A stretch of 64,000 nucleotides of DNA from assembly GCF_900129915.1 (NCBI RefSeq), contig NZ_FQXH01000005.1:124001-188000 (forward strand), read 5' to 3'. Positions 41,701-49,059 of this stretch are shown here, in pieces. The first letter of the stretch is position 1, and each line of letters begins with the position of its first letter. The notes under the pieces are model-generated. The model was given only the letters and a program-made list of their open reading frames with translations. It was not told the DNA's origin and did no database searches. Both the position numbers and the translations under genes were made by a program. The stretch comes from Tepidibacter thalassicus DSM 15285. GTDB lineage: Bacteria; Bacillota; Clostridia; Peptostreptococcales; Peptostreptococcaceae.

Positions 41701-44325
41701 TATGATATGTTTGATAAACCAGGAGGAATATTTATTAGAAATGCTAATGTAATGCCTGAGGAAGACATAATTCTCATTTATGCTGTTGCTAGAATTGTTT
41801 TAAAAGGTGAAAATGGTTTAATTAGTTCACAGATAAAAATAGAAAATGAAAATTATAATATCAAAGAAAAAGTGTTTAAAAAAGATAAAATAGTATATAT
41901 GAGTAAAGATGAAGTTCTTGATCTTGATTATTTTAATGGATATGGAGGATTTACGAAAGATCAAAAAGAGTATATTATAAGACTTAAAGAGAATGTTGAT
42001 ACTCCTGCTCCTTGGATAAATGTAATATCTAATAAAAATTTTGGGTTTCATGTATCTGAAAATGGTTCGGGATTTACATGGGCTGAAAACAGTAGGGAAA
42101 ATAAGTTAACGCCATGGTCAAATGATCCGGTATCAGATCCACCGGGAGAAGTGATTTACTTTAGAGATGAAGTGAATGGGAAAATATGGACAAATACACC
42201 TTTGCCGATAAAAGAAAAAGAAAGTTATACAATACATCATGGGTATGGATATTCAAAATTTATTCATGATAGTAATGGAATTAAACAAGAACTTACTATG
42301 TTTGTTCCTGTAAAGGATCCTGTAAAAATAAATATGATTAAACTTAAAAATAATTCTGGAATAAAAAGAGAATTGACTCTTACTTATTATATAAGACCAG
42401 TAATGGGAGTTAGTGATCAATTCACACAACAGTATATTATAACGGATATAGATGAGGTTAATGGAACGTTTTTGATTAAAAATCCATATAATTCTGATTT
42501 TCCAGGACGTATTGCTTTTATGAGTTCATCAGAAAATATAAAGTGTTATACAGGTGATAGAAAAGAGTTTTTAGGATTAAAGGGTGATTTGAGTGAACCT
42601 ATGGCGTTAAAAAAAGAAAAGCTTTCAAATAGTATAGGTGCAGGATTTGAACCATGTGGTGTTATACAAATTTTAATTGAATTAAATCCAGAAGAAGAAA
42701 GGGAATTAGTGTTTTTATTAGGACAAGAAAGAGATATTGAAAAAGTAAATGAATTAGTGAATAAATATAAAAATTTGGATAATTGTAAAAAATCATTTCA
42801 AGAAGTAAAAGAGAATTGGAAAAACATTTTAGGAACTATTCAAGTTAAAACCCCTGATTTATCAATGGATTTACTTGTTAATAATTGGCTTTTATATCAA
42901 AATATAGGTTGTAGAATTTGGGCAAGGTCAGCTTTTTATCAATCAGGAGGAGCATATGGTTTTAGAGATCAGCTTCAAGATTGTATGAATGCAGTCTATT
43001 CAGTTCCAGAAATTACAAGAAATCAAATATTGCTTCATTGTGCTCATCAATTTGTTGAAGGAGATGTTCAGCATTGGTGGCATCCTGGAGCTGGTGAAAA
43101 AGGCATAAGAACGAGATTTTCTGATGACTTATTATGGCTTCCTTATGTAACAACTGAATATATAAAGAATACAGGTGATTATAGTCTTTTAACTGAGGAA
43201 GTTCATTTTTTAGAGGATAAACCTTTAGCCGAACATGAAGATGAAAGATACGGAATACCGACAGTATCTGAGGAAAAAGCATCAGTTTATAATCATTGTG
43301 TAAGGGCTATTGAAAGAGCTTTGAAATTTGGAGAACATGGTATACCTTTAATGGGATCTGGAGACTGGAATGATGGAATGAGTACAGTAGGTAACAAGGG
43401 AAAAGGCGAAAGTATATGGTTAGGATGGTTTTTATATACTATTTTGAAGGAGTTTTCTGTGATATGTAATGAGATGAAAGATTATGATAGAGAAAATCGC
43501 TACGTAGAATATGCAAGACAAATTGCAAATTCAATTGAGGAAAATGCATGGGATGGAGAGTGGTATAGAAGAGCGTATTTTGATGATGGTACTCCGCTTG
43601 GATCGATAAAAAATTCAGAATGTACAATAGATTCTTTAGCTCAGTCTTGGTCAGTAATTTCAGGGGCAGGAAGAAAAGATAGAATAAAACAAGCCATGGA
43701 ATCAGTTGATAAGTATCTTGTTAAAAAAGAGGAAGGGATGATACTTTTATTTACTCCACCTTTTGACAATAGTGATTTACATCCAGGATATATAAAAGGA
43801 TATGTACCGGGAGTACGAGAAAATGGAGGACAATATACACATGCAGCAACTTGGGTTATAAAGGCTTTTGCTATGATGGGATATGGAGATAAAGCATGGG
43901 AGCTTTATAATAGCATTAATCCTATTAATCATACTAGAACAAGTATTGAATGTTCTACTTATAAAGTTGAACCGTATGTAATGGCAGCAGATGTTTATGC
44001 AGTAAATCCTCATGTAGGAAGAGGTGGATGGACTTGGTATACAGGAACAGCAGGATGGATGTACAGAGTTGGGATAGAGGATATATTAGGTTTTAAAAAG
44101 CGTAAAAACAGATTGATTATAGAACCGTGTATACCAAAAGATTGGAGGGAGTATTCGATTAAGTATAAGTATGAAGAGACAATATATAATATAATTGTAA
44201 AAAATCCCGATGGAGTTAATAAAAATATTAAAAGTATAAGTTTAGATGGAAAAAAACTTAAAAGCAAAGAGATACTTTTATTAAATGATAAAATAGAACA
44301 CAATGTAGAGGTTGTTTTAGGATAG
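35776..44325 (+). CDS. cyclic beta-1,2-glucan synthase (NdvB/ChvB-like)
   Basis: A 2849-residue multi-domain enzyme matching cyclic beta-1,2-glucan synthases. A helical N-terminal region (about 1-385) precedes membrane segments near 391-450 and a GT84 transferase with DAD (608-610) and RWVRGDW (about 756). More membrane segments span about 805-1000. A glycoamylase-like domain (GH189, transglycosylation/cyclisation) at about 1296-1520 has PWGTSESGY with Glu1404. A GH94 phosphorylase-like chain-length domain forms the C-terminal half, with GSGDWNDGM at 2528-2536. Family knowledge: UDP-glucose is polymerised into beta-1,2-glucan, then trimmed and cyclised. Between 1115 and 1290 lies a lysine/glutamate-rich, coiled-coil-like stretch that looks like an insert. 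AGGAGGG precedes the ATG. It appears complete. Confidence 0.92.
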   Translation: MSQNNLRINDDEKIDVSDVLLNREELVNHSIEIAKKHVVSKEYGSSKSLLLRLNNNFNIISNVYKNLNKYAKNKKDLSAASEWLLDNFYKIEEQAKFVKQELIKDKFLELSVLETGFLKGYPRVYAIALELISHTDGRVDENLIIDFVKAYQSQSILSIAEIWSLSLVIRCALIEKIRNICEKIYEDQIEWEKVEQAIENKENLLDSINKEFKKVDNVSYSFIEHLFKKLRVENDEAGEVKDYIEKKLLEFEMSIDEVIKLEHKEQAARKISIGNSIISLNVVSTLDWNDIFESLSIVEEILRKDPAEIYEKMDFETRDYYRAQIEKIAKKCKVSEVRIAKKAIEYAENCKEEDEKLKHVGYYIIGQGRKKILNEFGYTLKKYDLNNYPVLIYLIPIIILTGLISLLFVFYSYKISNSISLSLLSGAIVLIPSSDIVVSIVNWVVTHTVNPAFLPKIEYTDGIPNELATIVVIPTLVPSEQCVEELIEKLEVYYHGNKEKNIYFAIAGDFKDSENKIMPEDKNIINTAIKGIRILNEKYSKDRDIFFYFHRERQYCDKQKKWMGWERKRGALIELNELLAGNKNTSYSIISGDISHIVNKIKYVITIDADTNLAMDTAKKLIGTISHPLNKAVLDEESKIVVDGYGLIQPRIAVDIESSNKTTFTRIFAGQGGIDTYTTAISDVYQDLFGEGIFTGKGIYDLQIFNKVLKNAIPDNTILSHDLLEGSYVRTGLATDIELIDNYPSNYSSFIMRLHRWVRGDWQLIKWLFSNVKNREGKIVKNPISTLSKWKILDNLRRSKVSISLMLLIILGLTVLPGKTWIWIGYAVFAMAFPLIMEFVNCIICKYYKNITSKINGNLIYGCKGVLCQALFLFISLPYHAYVMTDAILRTLYRVFISKKNLLEWVTAADVERKLKNNLSSYIKRMKISIFIAMITLILVYFVKPNNIIYAITLTFIWGIAPVVAYNISKEEKEDMEINEKDIKILRRLARKTWAYYEDFAGEEENYLPIDNYQEDPPNGIATRTSPTNIGFLLISILAARDLGYISTTQMIDKINKTLSTVEKLEKWNGHLYNWYDTRSLKVLLPLYISTVDSGNFVGYLMTLKQGLLEYANNSIFDKKLLIGIKDTIEFIDENYIEHTNIDNLINKEKISKNELNELIEDLLSKNKNQSKWAIKLNDMLISLKAEIDEFIIDEKIDEEFKYIKEKIENIDLNKSLINLKEIYEDIVLNINKIYGDKKLQSKQREYLLNLKNNVLDLKNNIDKTLLNINSIVDRIDKIIENTDFSCLYDIKRHLFSIGYNVKEEKLTNSYYDLLASEARLTSYIAITKRQIPKRHWFKMGRALSVIDGYRGLVSWTATMFEYLMPPLVMKNYKNTLLDETYGTVIRVQKKYGEKRKVPWGTSESGYYGFDMSLNYQYKAFGVPDLGLKRGLVNDMVISPYSTILALPFDYKESMNNINRLINDGLEGDYGFYEAIDYTIERLPRGKKKMIVKSFMAHHQGMSFIALNNFLNENIMQKRFHSDPVIRSGEVLLQEKVPVRAIITKEYKDDIEPLDLKVVKNEEVHVLRTYNSLDSLIPRCHILSNGRYFVMITDDGRGYSKKDDIQVTRWREDLITGNYGNYIFIKNLSSNKIWSSTYEPLRTELDEYQVKFYQDKAEFIRRDESIDTHTEIVVSPEDDAEIRKITLTNHSDEAVVLELTSYFEIVLTHQAADVVHPAFTNLFIRTEPILEYDSIIASRRPRVEGQDTIWMVHTISTEGELIGNLEYETNRANFIGRGRNIKNPIAITQALKNTYGPVLDPIMSLRRKLKIEPGSSIVVSFTTAIAKNRKEALELAKKYYDISSISRAFELAHTRSQVENTYLNFKNDEIETYQDMISHIVFLSPNRRKYQKILQQNVKGQSSLWAYGISGDIPIVLVSIKNVDEMDIVKEVLKAHEYWKMKGLAVDLVILNEDESSYLQPLQELLKDTVSSKYGYDMFDKPGGIFIRNANVMPEEDIILIYAVARIVLKGENGLISSQIKIENENYNIKEKVFKKDKIVYMSKDEVLDLDYFNGYGGFTKDQKEYIIRLKENVDTPAPWINVISNKNFGFHVSENGSGFTWAENSRENKLTPWSNDPVSDPPGEVIYFRDEVNGKIWTNTPLPIKEKESYTIHHGYGYSKFIHDSNGIKQELTMFVPVKDPVKINMIKLKNNSGIKRELTLTYYIRPVMGVSDQFTQQYIITDIDEVNGTFLIKNPYNSDFPGRIAFMSSSENIKCYTGDRKEFLGLKGDLSEPMALKKEKLSNSIGAGFEPCGVIQILIELNPEEERELVFLLGQERDIEKVNELVNKYKNLDNCKKSFQEVKENWKNILGTIQVKTPDLSMDLLVNNWLLYQNIGCRIWARSAFYQSGGAYGFRDQLQDCMNAVYSVPEITRNQILLHCAHQFVEGDVQHWWHPGAGEKGIRTRFSDDLLWLPYVTTEYIKNTGDYSLLTEEVHFLEDKPLAEHEDERYGIPTVSEEKASVYNHCVRAIERALKFGEHGIPLMGSGDWNDGMSTVGNKGKGESIWLGWFLYTILKEFSVICNEMKDYDRENRYVEYARQIANSIEENAWDGEWYRRAYFDDGTPLGSIKNSECTIDSLAQSWSVISGAGRKDRIKQAMESVDKYLVKKEEGMILLFTPPFDNSDLHPGYIKGYVPGVRENGGQYTHAATWVIKAFAMMGYGDKAWELYNSINPINHTRTSIECSTYKVEPYVMAADVYAVNPHVGRGGWTWYTGTAGWMYRVGIEDILGFKKRKNRLIIEPCIPKDWREYSIKYKYEETIYNIIVKNPDGVNKNIKSISLDGKKLKSKEILLLNDKIEHNVEVVLG

Positions 44326-44327
44326 TG

Positions 44328-44360
44328 TAATCCTCCACTTGCTTTTAAAGTGGAGGATTA
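44328..44360. terminator. hairpin after the glucan synthase gene
   Basis: 13-bp perfect stem TAATCCTCCACTT (44328-44340) and AAGTGGAGGATTA (44348-44360). No T-tract follows, so it may be a weak terminator or a 3' end stabiliser. Confidence 0.55.
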
Positions 44361-44393
44361 AATATAAAAAATATATGTGTGGAGGAACACATA

Positions 44394-45482
44394 ATGAACA
44401 AGGAGATTATTTCTAATGAAGAAGCAATTTCTATTGTGAGTATATTTATAATTGGAACTTCAACTATAATAATAACAGGACTTGATGCTAAACAAGATTT
44501 ATGGTTAGCTACTATATTAGCATTTATTATGGCATTTCCAATGATACTTATATATTCTAGATTGAATTGTATTTTTGAAGGTAAAGATCTGTATGATATT
44601 CTTGTGATTTGCTTTGGAAAATTTATTGGAAAGTTAATAGGAATTATATATGTTTGGTTTGCATTTCATTTAGCATCTATAGTTGTAAGAGATTTTGGAG
44701 AATATGCTATTATATCGGGTATGAAAGATACTCCATTAATAGTATTTATAATAATTACAACAATTTTGATTATTTGGGTTTTGAAAGAAGGCATTGAAGT
44801 AATGGGGAGGTTGAGTCAAATTTTTCTTATTGGAATTGTTATTTTATTGTTTTTTACATTTGTTTTATTGATTCCTAAAATGAATATTAATTATGTTAGC
44901 CCTGTTTTATATAATGGAATACAACCTGTTATAAAAGCTGCTTTTACAGCGTTTTCATTTCCTTTTTCAGAAACAGTAATTTTTACTATGATTTTTACAA
45001 ATTTTAAATACAAAAAATCTTCTTATAAAATATATATATATAGTCTGATTTTATCGTCAATAGTAATACTAATTACTTCTTTATCTACTGTATTGGTATT
45101 AGGAGTAAATGAATCTTTATTAAATTATGTTCCAACGTATGTTACTGTATCTAGATTGAATATTGGACATATGTTGCAGAGATTAGAGGTTGTAATATCG
45201 TTTATATTTATAGTGGGTGCATTTATAAAGGTAAGTATATGTTTGCTGGCTGCTTGTAGAGGTGTTGCTAAAATATTGGGATATAATGATTATAAATTCA
45301 TAGTGACTCCTTTAGGATTGTTAATGGTAGATTTTTCGTGTTTATTGTACAGTAATATAATGGAATTTATTGAATGGTCTTTGAAAATATGGAAGTATTA
45401 TGCTTTTCCGTTTCAAGTGATTTTACCTATTTTTATATGGATTTTTGCAGAAATAAGAAATAAAAAACTGTTAAATAGGTAA
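44394..45482 (+). CDS. GerAB-family spore germination permease
   Basis: A 362-residue APC-superfamily protein with about ten membrane segments, of the GerAB/endospore germination permease type. Recognisable features are the short charged N-terminus (EIISNEEAISIVSIFIIGTSTI), GKDLYDILVICFGKFIGKLIG and the central SFPFSETVIFTMIF. Family members form the germinant-sensing subunit B in the spore inner membrane, normally with GerAA and GerAC. Neither partner is next to it here. ATG 44394 follows TGGAGGAA. It lies 68 bp after the glucan synthase and might be read through with it. Not seen to be damaged. Confidence 0.82.
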   Translation: MNKEIISNEEAISIVSIFIIGTSTIIITGLDAKQDLWLATILAFIMAFPMILIYSRLNCIFEGKDLYDILVICFGKFIGKLIGIIYVWFAFHLASIVVRDFGEYAIISGMKDTPLIVFIIITTILIIWVLKEGIEVMGRLSQIFLIGIVILLFFTFVLLIPKMNINYVSPVLYNGIQPVIKAAFTAFSFPFSETVIFTMIFTNFKYKKSSYKIYIYSLILSSIVILITSLSTVLVLGVNESLLNYVPTYVTVSRLNIGHMLQRLEVVISFIFIVGAFIKVSICLLAACRGVAKILGYNDYKFIVTPLGLLMVDFSCLLYSNIMEFIEWSLKIWKYYAFPFQVILPIFIWIFAEIRNKKLLNR

Positions 45483-45550
45483 TTGATATATATAATTTAA
45501 AATATGTGAGACTTTAATTTAAAAAATAAATAAAATTTTATCATAATATA

Positions 45551-45579
45551 TTGAAGTATATGAAAAAAGAGTATATAAT
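45551..45579 (+). promoter_or_regulatory. promoter of the lacI-type gene
   Basis: TTGAAG (45551-45556), 17 bp, TATAAT (45574-45579). The operator at 45587 begins 7 bp downstream of it. Confidence 0.75.
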
Positions 45580-45586
45580 TATTAAT

Positions 45587-45598
45587 GAAACCGGTAAC
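45587..45598. promoter_or_regulatory. LacI-type operator upstream of its regulator
   Basis: GAAACCGGTAAC, a near-palindrome with a CpG centre typical of LacI-family sites, just after the promoter. The same site, inverted, lies at 46722-46733 before deoC. Confidence 0.72.
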
Positions 45599-45656
45599 AT
45601 CTTTTGATATACAATTTGAGCAATCGCTTTCTTTAATGTGTGTGGGGAGGAGTAAA

Positions 45657-46691
45657 ATGACTGTTACAATAAAAGATATTGCACGAAAAGCAGGGGTATC
45701 TCGTACAACAGTATCGAGAGTTTTGAATGATTCAGGATATGTAAAGGATGAAACGAGACAAAGAGTTTTGAAAGTTATAAAGGAATTAAATTATACTCCT
45801 AGTGCTATAGCGAGAAGCTTATCTACAAATAAAAGTAATACAATAGGGGTTATTGTTCCAGAAATAAACAATCCATTTTTTGGAGAAATAATAAAAGGAG
45901 TTGGACAAGTAGCTGATGAACATAATTTAAATATAATTCTTTGTAATACTGATGATGATAGAGAAAAAGAGTTAAAGGCTCTTAAGATTTTAAAAGAGCA
46001 AAGAATTCGGGGGATAATAATAACACCGACATATGCAGAAGATCAGTTTAATAGTGAATATTTAAGTACACTTGAAAATTTAGGGATTCCAGTTGTATTA
46101 TTAGATGGACATGTTAAATATTCAAATTTTAGTGGGATATTTATAGATCACGTAAAAGGGGCTTATGATGCTACAAAGGCTTTAATAAAAGCTGGACATA
46201 AAAAAATAGCCATAATTAATGGTAGGAAGAATTATAAAATAACAGTAGATAGATTTAAAGGATATAAAAAAGCGTTAAATGAAAATAATATATTTGTAGA
46301 GGATAAATACGTTTTTTATGGTGATTTTGAATATGAAAGTGCATATAAGATAACAAAGCATATATTAAAAATGAATGATAGACCTACTGCTGTTTTTGTA
46401 ACGAGTAATATGATGATTTTAGGAAGTATAAAAGCTTTTTATGAAGAAAATATAAATATTCCAAGAGATATGGCTATTATAGGTTTTGACAAGATAGATG
46501 CATTGAATATAATAGGAATGAATATTAGTTTTGTTAATGGACCTACTATAGAAATGGGTAAGGTTGGTATGAAGATGCTTATAGATAATTTAGATAATAA
46601 AAAAAGTAAAGAAGAAATAAAAAGAATTACTCTTTTCCCTAAGCTCGTTTTAAAAGGATCAGAAAAGTTTATAAATAATAAATGTGAATAA
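45657..46691 (+). CDS. LacI-family transcriptional regulator
   Basis: A 344-residue repressor with an N-terminal LacI helix-turn-helix and hinge (ITIDIAR-type, here TIKDIARKAGVSRTTVSRVLN, then TPSAIARSLSTNKSNTIGV), followed by a periplasmic-binding-protein-like effector domain (IGVIVPEINNPFFGEIIKG, AVFVTSNMMILG, IIGFDKIDALN). ATG 45657 follows GGGGAGGAG; the long frame from ATG 45585 would start inside the promoter/operator and is rejected. Matching operators before itself and deoC indicate that it controls both. Effector unknown; a deoxyribose derivative or sugar phosphate is a guess. Confidence 0.9.
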   Translation: MTVTIKDIARKAGVSRTTVSRVLNDSGYVKDETRQRVLKVIKELNYTPSAIARSLSTNKSNTIGVIVPEINNPFFGEIIKGVGQVADEHNLNIILCNTDDDREKELKALKILKEQRIRGIIITPTYAEDQFNSEYLSTLENLGIPVVLLDGHVKYSNFSGIFIDHVKGAYDATKALIKAGHKKIAIINGRKNYKITVDRFKGYKKALNENNIFVEDKYVFYGDFEYESAYKITKHILKMNDRPTAVFVTSNMMILGSIKAFYEENINIPRDMAIIGFDKIDALNIIGMNISFVNGPTIEMGKVGMKMLIDNLDNKKSKEEIKRITLFPKLVLKGSEKFINNKCE

Positions 46692-46704
46692 TATTATTCA
46701 CATT
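46681..46704. terminator. palindrome at the end of the lacI-type gene
   Basis: A perfect 24-bp palindrome (AATGTGAATAAT at 46681-46692 and its complement) overlapping the stop codon. Only a weak T-tract follows; it could be a partial terminator before deoC. Confidence 0.5.
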
Positions 46705-46721
46705 TATGTTATTGATAAAAT

Positions 46722-46733
46722 GTAACCGGTTTC
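46722..46733. promoter_or_regulatory. LacI-type operator upstream of deoC
   Basis: GTAACCGGTTTC, the reverse-complement counterpart of the site at 45587 with the same flanks (ATGT/T and C-A/G-T). A TAAAAT at 46716-46721 just before it may be the -10. Confidence 0.72.
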
Positions 46734-46769
46734 GTCAATTAAATTTTAAATAAAAAGGAGATGTTAAAA

Positions 46770-47438
46770 ATGAATTTAGCAAAGTATATAGACCATACAG
46801 TTTTAAAAGCACAAACAACTGAGGCAGATGTAAAAAGGGTTTGTAAAGAAGCTAAAGAATATGGATTTTTTTCTGTATGTATAAATCCAGCGTATATAGA
46901 ATTAGCTAAAGAAGAGTTAAAAGATTCAGATGTTAAAGTTTGTACAGTGATAGGATTTCCTTTAGGAGCTAATACTTCAGAAGTTAAGGCATTTGAAACA
47001 AAAGATGCTATTCAAAAAGGTGCTGATGAAGTTGATATGGTTATAAATATAGGTGCACTTAAAGATAAAAAATACGATTATGTAGAAAAAGACATAAAAG
47101 CAGTTGTAGATGCTGCTGATAAAAAAGCTTTAGTTAAAGTTATAATAGAAACATGTTATTTAACTGATGAAGAGAAGAAAATAGCTTGTGAGCTTTCTAA
47201 AAAAGCAGGAGCAGATTATGTAAAAACTTCTACAGGATTTGGAACAGGTGGAGCAACTCCTGAAGATATAAAACTTATGAGAGAAATAGTTGGACAAGAT
47301 ATGGGAGTAAAAGCATCTGGTGGAGTTAGAAGTAAAGAAGATGCTGAAGCTGTCATTAAAAATGGGGCTTCAAGAATAGGAGCTAGTTCTTCGGTTGCTA
47401 TAGTTAAAGGAATCACTGATTCAAATGCCGGGTATTAA
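46770..47438 (+). CDS. deoC: deoxyribose-phosphate aldolase
   Basis: A 222-residue class I aldolase that splits 2-deoxyribose 5-phosphate into glyceraldehyde 3-phosphate and acetaldehyde in the cytoplasm. The TIM-barrel motifs are all there: [38 protein letters not shown] and the Schiff-base lysine Lys152 in [13 protein letters not shown], followed by [12 protein letters not shown] 46770 follows AAAGGAGATG; ATG 46761 lies within that site. It is preceded by the shared LacI-type operator and followed by a terminator. No other nucleoside-catabolic genes are adjacent. Confidence 0.95.
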   Translation: MNLAKYIDHTVLKAQTTEADVKRVCKEAKEYGFFSVCINPAYIELAKEELKDSDVKVCTVIGFPLGANTSEVKAFETKDAIQKGADEVDMVINIGALKDKKYDYVEKDIKAVVDAADKKALVKVIIETCYLTDEEKKIACELSKKAGADYVKTSTGFGTGGATPEDIKLMREIVGQDMGVKASGGVRSKEDAEAVIKNGASRIGASSSVAIVKGITDSNAGY

Positions 47439-47444
47439 ATATGC

Positions 47445-47470
47445 AGAGATGAGAAATCATCTCTTTTTTA
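47445..47470 (+). terminator. terminator after deoC
   Basis: 8-bp stem AGAGATGA (47445-47452) and TCATCTCT (47457-47464), followed by TTTTTT. Confidence 0.88.
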
Positions 47471-47477
47471 TTATAAT

Positions 47478-47525
47478 AAATAGAGAGAAGGAATCCAAAT
47501 ATATTTGGATTCCTTCTCTCTATTT
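47478..47525. terminator. 48-bp perfect palindrome between convergent genes
   Basis: Arms 47478-47501 and 47502-47525 are exactly complementary (AAATAGAGAGAAGGAATCC and onwards). It lies just after the peptide-transporter stop on the minus strand. It is best read as that gene's terminator, able to act in both directions. Confidence 0.8.
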
Positions 47526-47526
47526 A

Positions 47527-48903
47527 TTATTCCATCATAGAAATAAGTTTTTTGTTTAATAATAGTAATATAAAACCCAATCCAATAGATACAATAGTTA
47601 TAGTTCCGAATATTTGCATATGAGTGAAAGTTTCCATAAAAGAAGCTACAATACCTGCAGTTAAATTTGCAAAAAAACTACTTAATAACCAAACTCCCAT
47701 TAAAAAAGATGCTAATTTAGGTGGAGATAATTTACTAATCATTGAAAGTCCTACAGGAGATAAACACATTTCTCCCACTGTATGTAAAAAGTATGCACCT
47801 ATTAACCATAGCATATTAGCTTTTACAGTTACATCATTACCAGCTGAGCCTCTTTGTAAAACTGCGCCTACCATTAATAAAAAGCCTAAACCAAGCAAAA
47901 TCATACCTAAAGACATTTTTTGCGGAATACTTAAATCTCCTTTTTCCCTTTTAGAAAGGTGTATCCATAAGGCTCCCATAATTGGACCTAAAATAACACA
48001 AAATATAGGGTTTAAAGATTGGAACCATGTTACAGGAACTACAAAATTTCCTATATTTCTATTTATAAAATTATTAGTATATATAGTAAGAGAACTTCCG
48101 GCTTGTTCAAATCCAGCCCAGAAGAATGTTACAAAGAACACTATTATAAATATAGCTTTAATTCTTCTTTTTTCTTGTTTAGTAAGAGGTTTATCTGTAT
48201 TTGTAGCAGAATTGTTTTTAGGAGTATTTGTAATGGGATATTTTCCTATATCGCCTAAATATTTATTTGCTAATAACATAAATCCAATTTGACCTATTAA
48301 CATACCTATACCAGCTGCTAAAAATCCATATCTATATCCATATGATATTATTTCAATACCTTGTTTTTGGGCAAATACTTGTTCAGCAAGTGTTCCGCAA
48401 ACAAGTGGAGCTATAAATGCACCTATGTTTATGAACATATAGAATATTGTGTATGCTGCATCTTTTCTACCATCATTTTTATCGTATAAGTTTCCAACAA
48501 TTATAGACATATTTGGTTTAAAAAAACCATTTCCTAATATTAAAAGTAAAAGACCTAAATATAACATGCTTTTAGTATATGTAGCAAATAAAGCGAATTG
48601 TCCTAGCATTATTAAAAGTCCACCAAGTAAAATAGCTTTTCTATGTCCTAAGTATTTATCAGCAAGCCATCCTCCTATTATTGGAGTGAAATAAACAAAG
48701 CCAGCAAAAAGACCATAAATTAAACCTGCTGTTTTTGTGTCAATACCCAATCCGCCTTTTACAAGTTGTGTTGTTAAAAATAAAATTAAAAGTCCTCTCA
48801 TTCCATAATAACTAAATCTTTCCATCATTTCAGTAAAACAAATGACGTAAAGACCTGGTGGATGTTTTTTAGTTTCTTTTTGTTTTGTTAATGTGTTAAA
48901 CAT
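47527..48903 (-). CDS. proton-dependent oligopeptide transporter (POT family)
   Basis: A 458-residue MFS protein with about 14 membrane segments. POT hallmarks are EMMERFSYYGMRG near the N-terminus, GGWLADKYLGHRK, and FYMFINIGAFIAPLVCG (PTR2 signature). EMMERFSYYG contains the ExxER motif tied to proton coupling. It should import di- and tripeptides. AGGAGGGGG precedes the ATG on the minus strand. It is monocistronic and ends at the 48-bp palindrome. It probably serves peptide fermentation, but substrates are not read from sequence. Confidence 0.92.
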   Translation of the reverse strand: MFNTLTKQKETKKHPPGLYVICFTEMMERFSYYGMRGLLILFLTTQLVKGGLGIDTKTAGLIYGLFAGFVYFTPIIGGWLADKYLGHRKAILLGGLLIMLGQFALFATYTKSMLYLGLLLLILGNGFFKPNMSIIVGNLYDKNDGRKDAAYTIFYMFINIGAFIAPLVCGTLAEQVFAQKQGIEIISYGYRYGFLAAGIGMLIGQIGFMLLANKYLGDIGKYPITNTPKNNSATNTDKPLTKQEKRRIKAIFIIVFFVTFFWAGFEQAGSSLTIYTNNFINRNIGNFVVPVTWFQSLNPIFCVILGPIMGALWIHLSKREKGDLSIPQKMSLGMILLGLGFLLMVGAVLQRGSAGNDVTVKANMLWLIGAYFLHTVGEMCLSPVGLSMISKLSPPKLASFLMGVWLLSSFFANLTAGIVASFMETFTHMQIFGTITIVSIGLGFILLLLNKKLISMME

Positions 48904-49024
48904 TTTACCCCCTCCTGAATTTTAATTTTTGATTAAATTTAAAATCTTTTTATATATTATATTACCATTATATAGGAAAATTAACAATATTATATTAATT
49001 TATTTATTTTTAAATTTTCAAATA

Positions 49025-49056
49025 AAAAACAGCTAGATGTATATCCAGCTGTTTTT
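49025..49056 (-). terminator. terminator of the amino-acid permease gene
   Basis: 10-bp stem AAAAACAGCT (49025-49034) and AGCTGTTTTT (49047-49056), right after the stop on the minus strand. Confidence 0.88.
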
Positions 49057-49059
49057 AAA

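Noticed and set aside
47478-47525. 48-bp perfect palindrome considered as a mobile-element end or recombination site
   Set aside because: It sits exactly between convergent genes, directly after a stop codon, with no duplicated flanks; terminator is the simpler reading.
47624-48292. A 222-residue frame antisense to the peptide transporter
   Set aside because: It is a shadow of a strong POT gene; no ribosome site and no recognisable domain.
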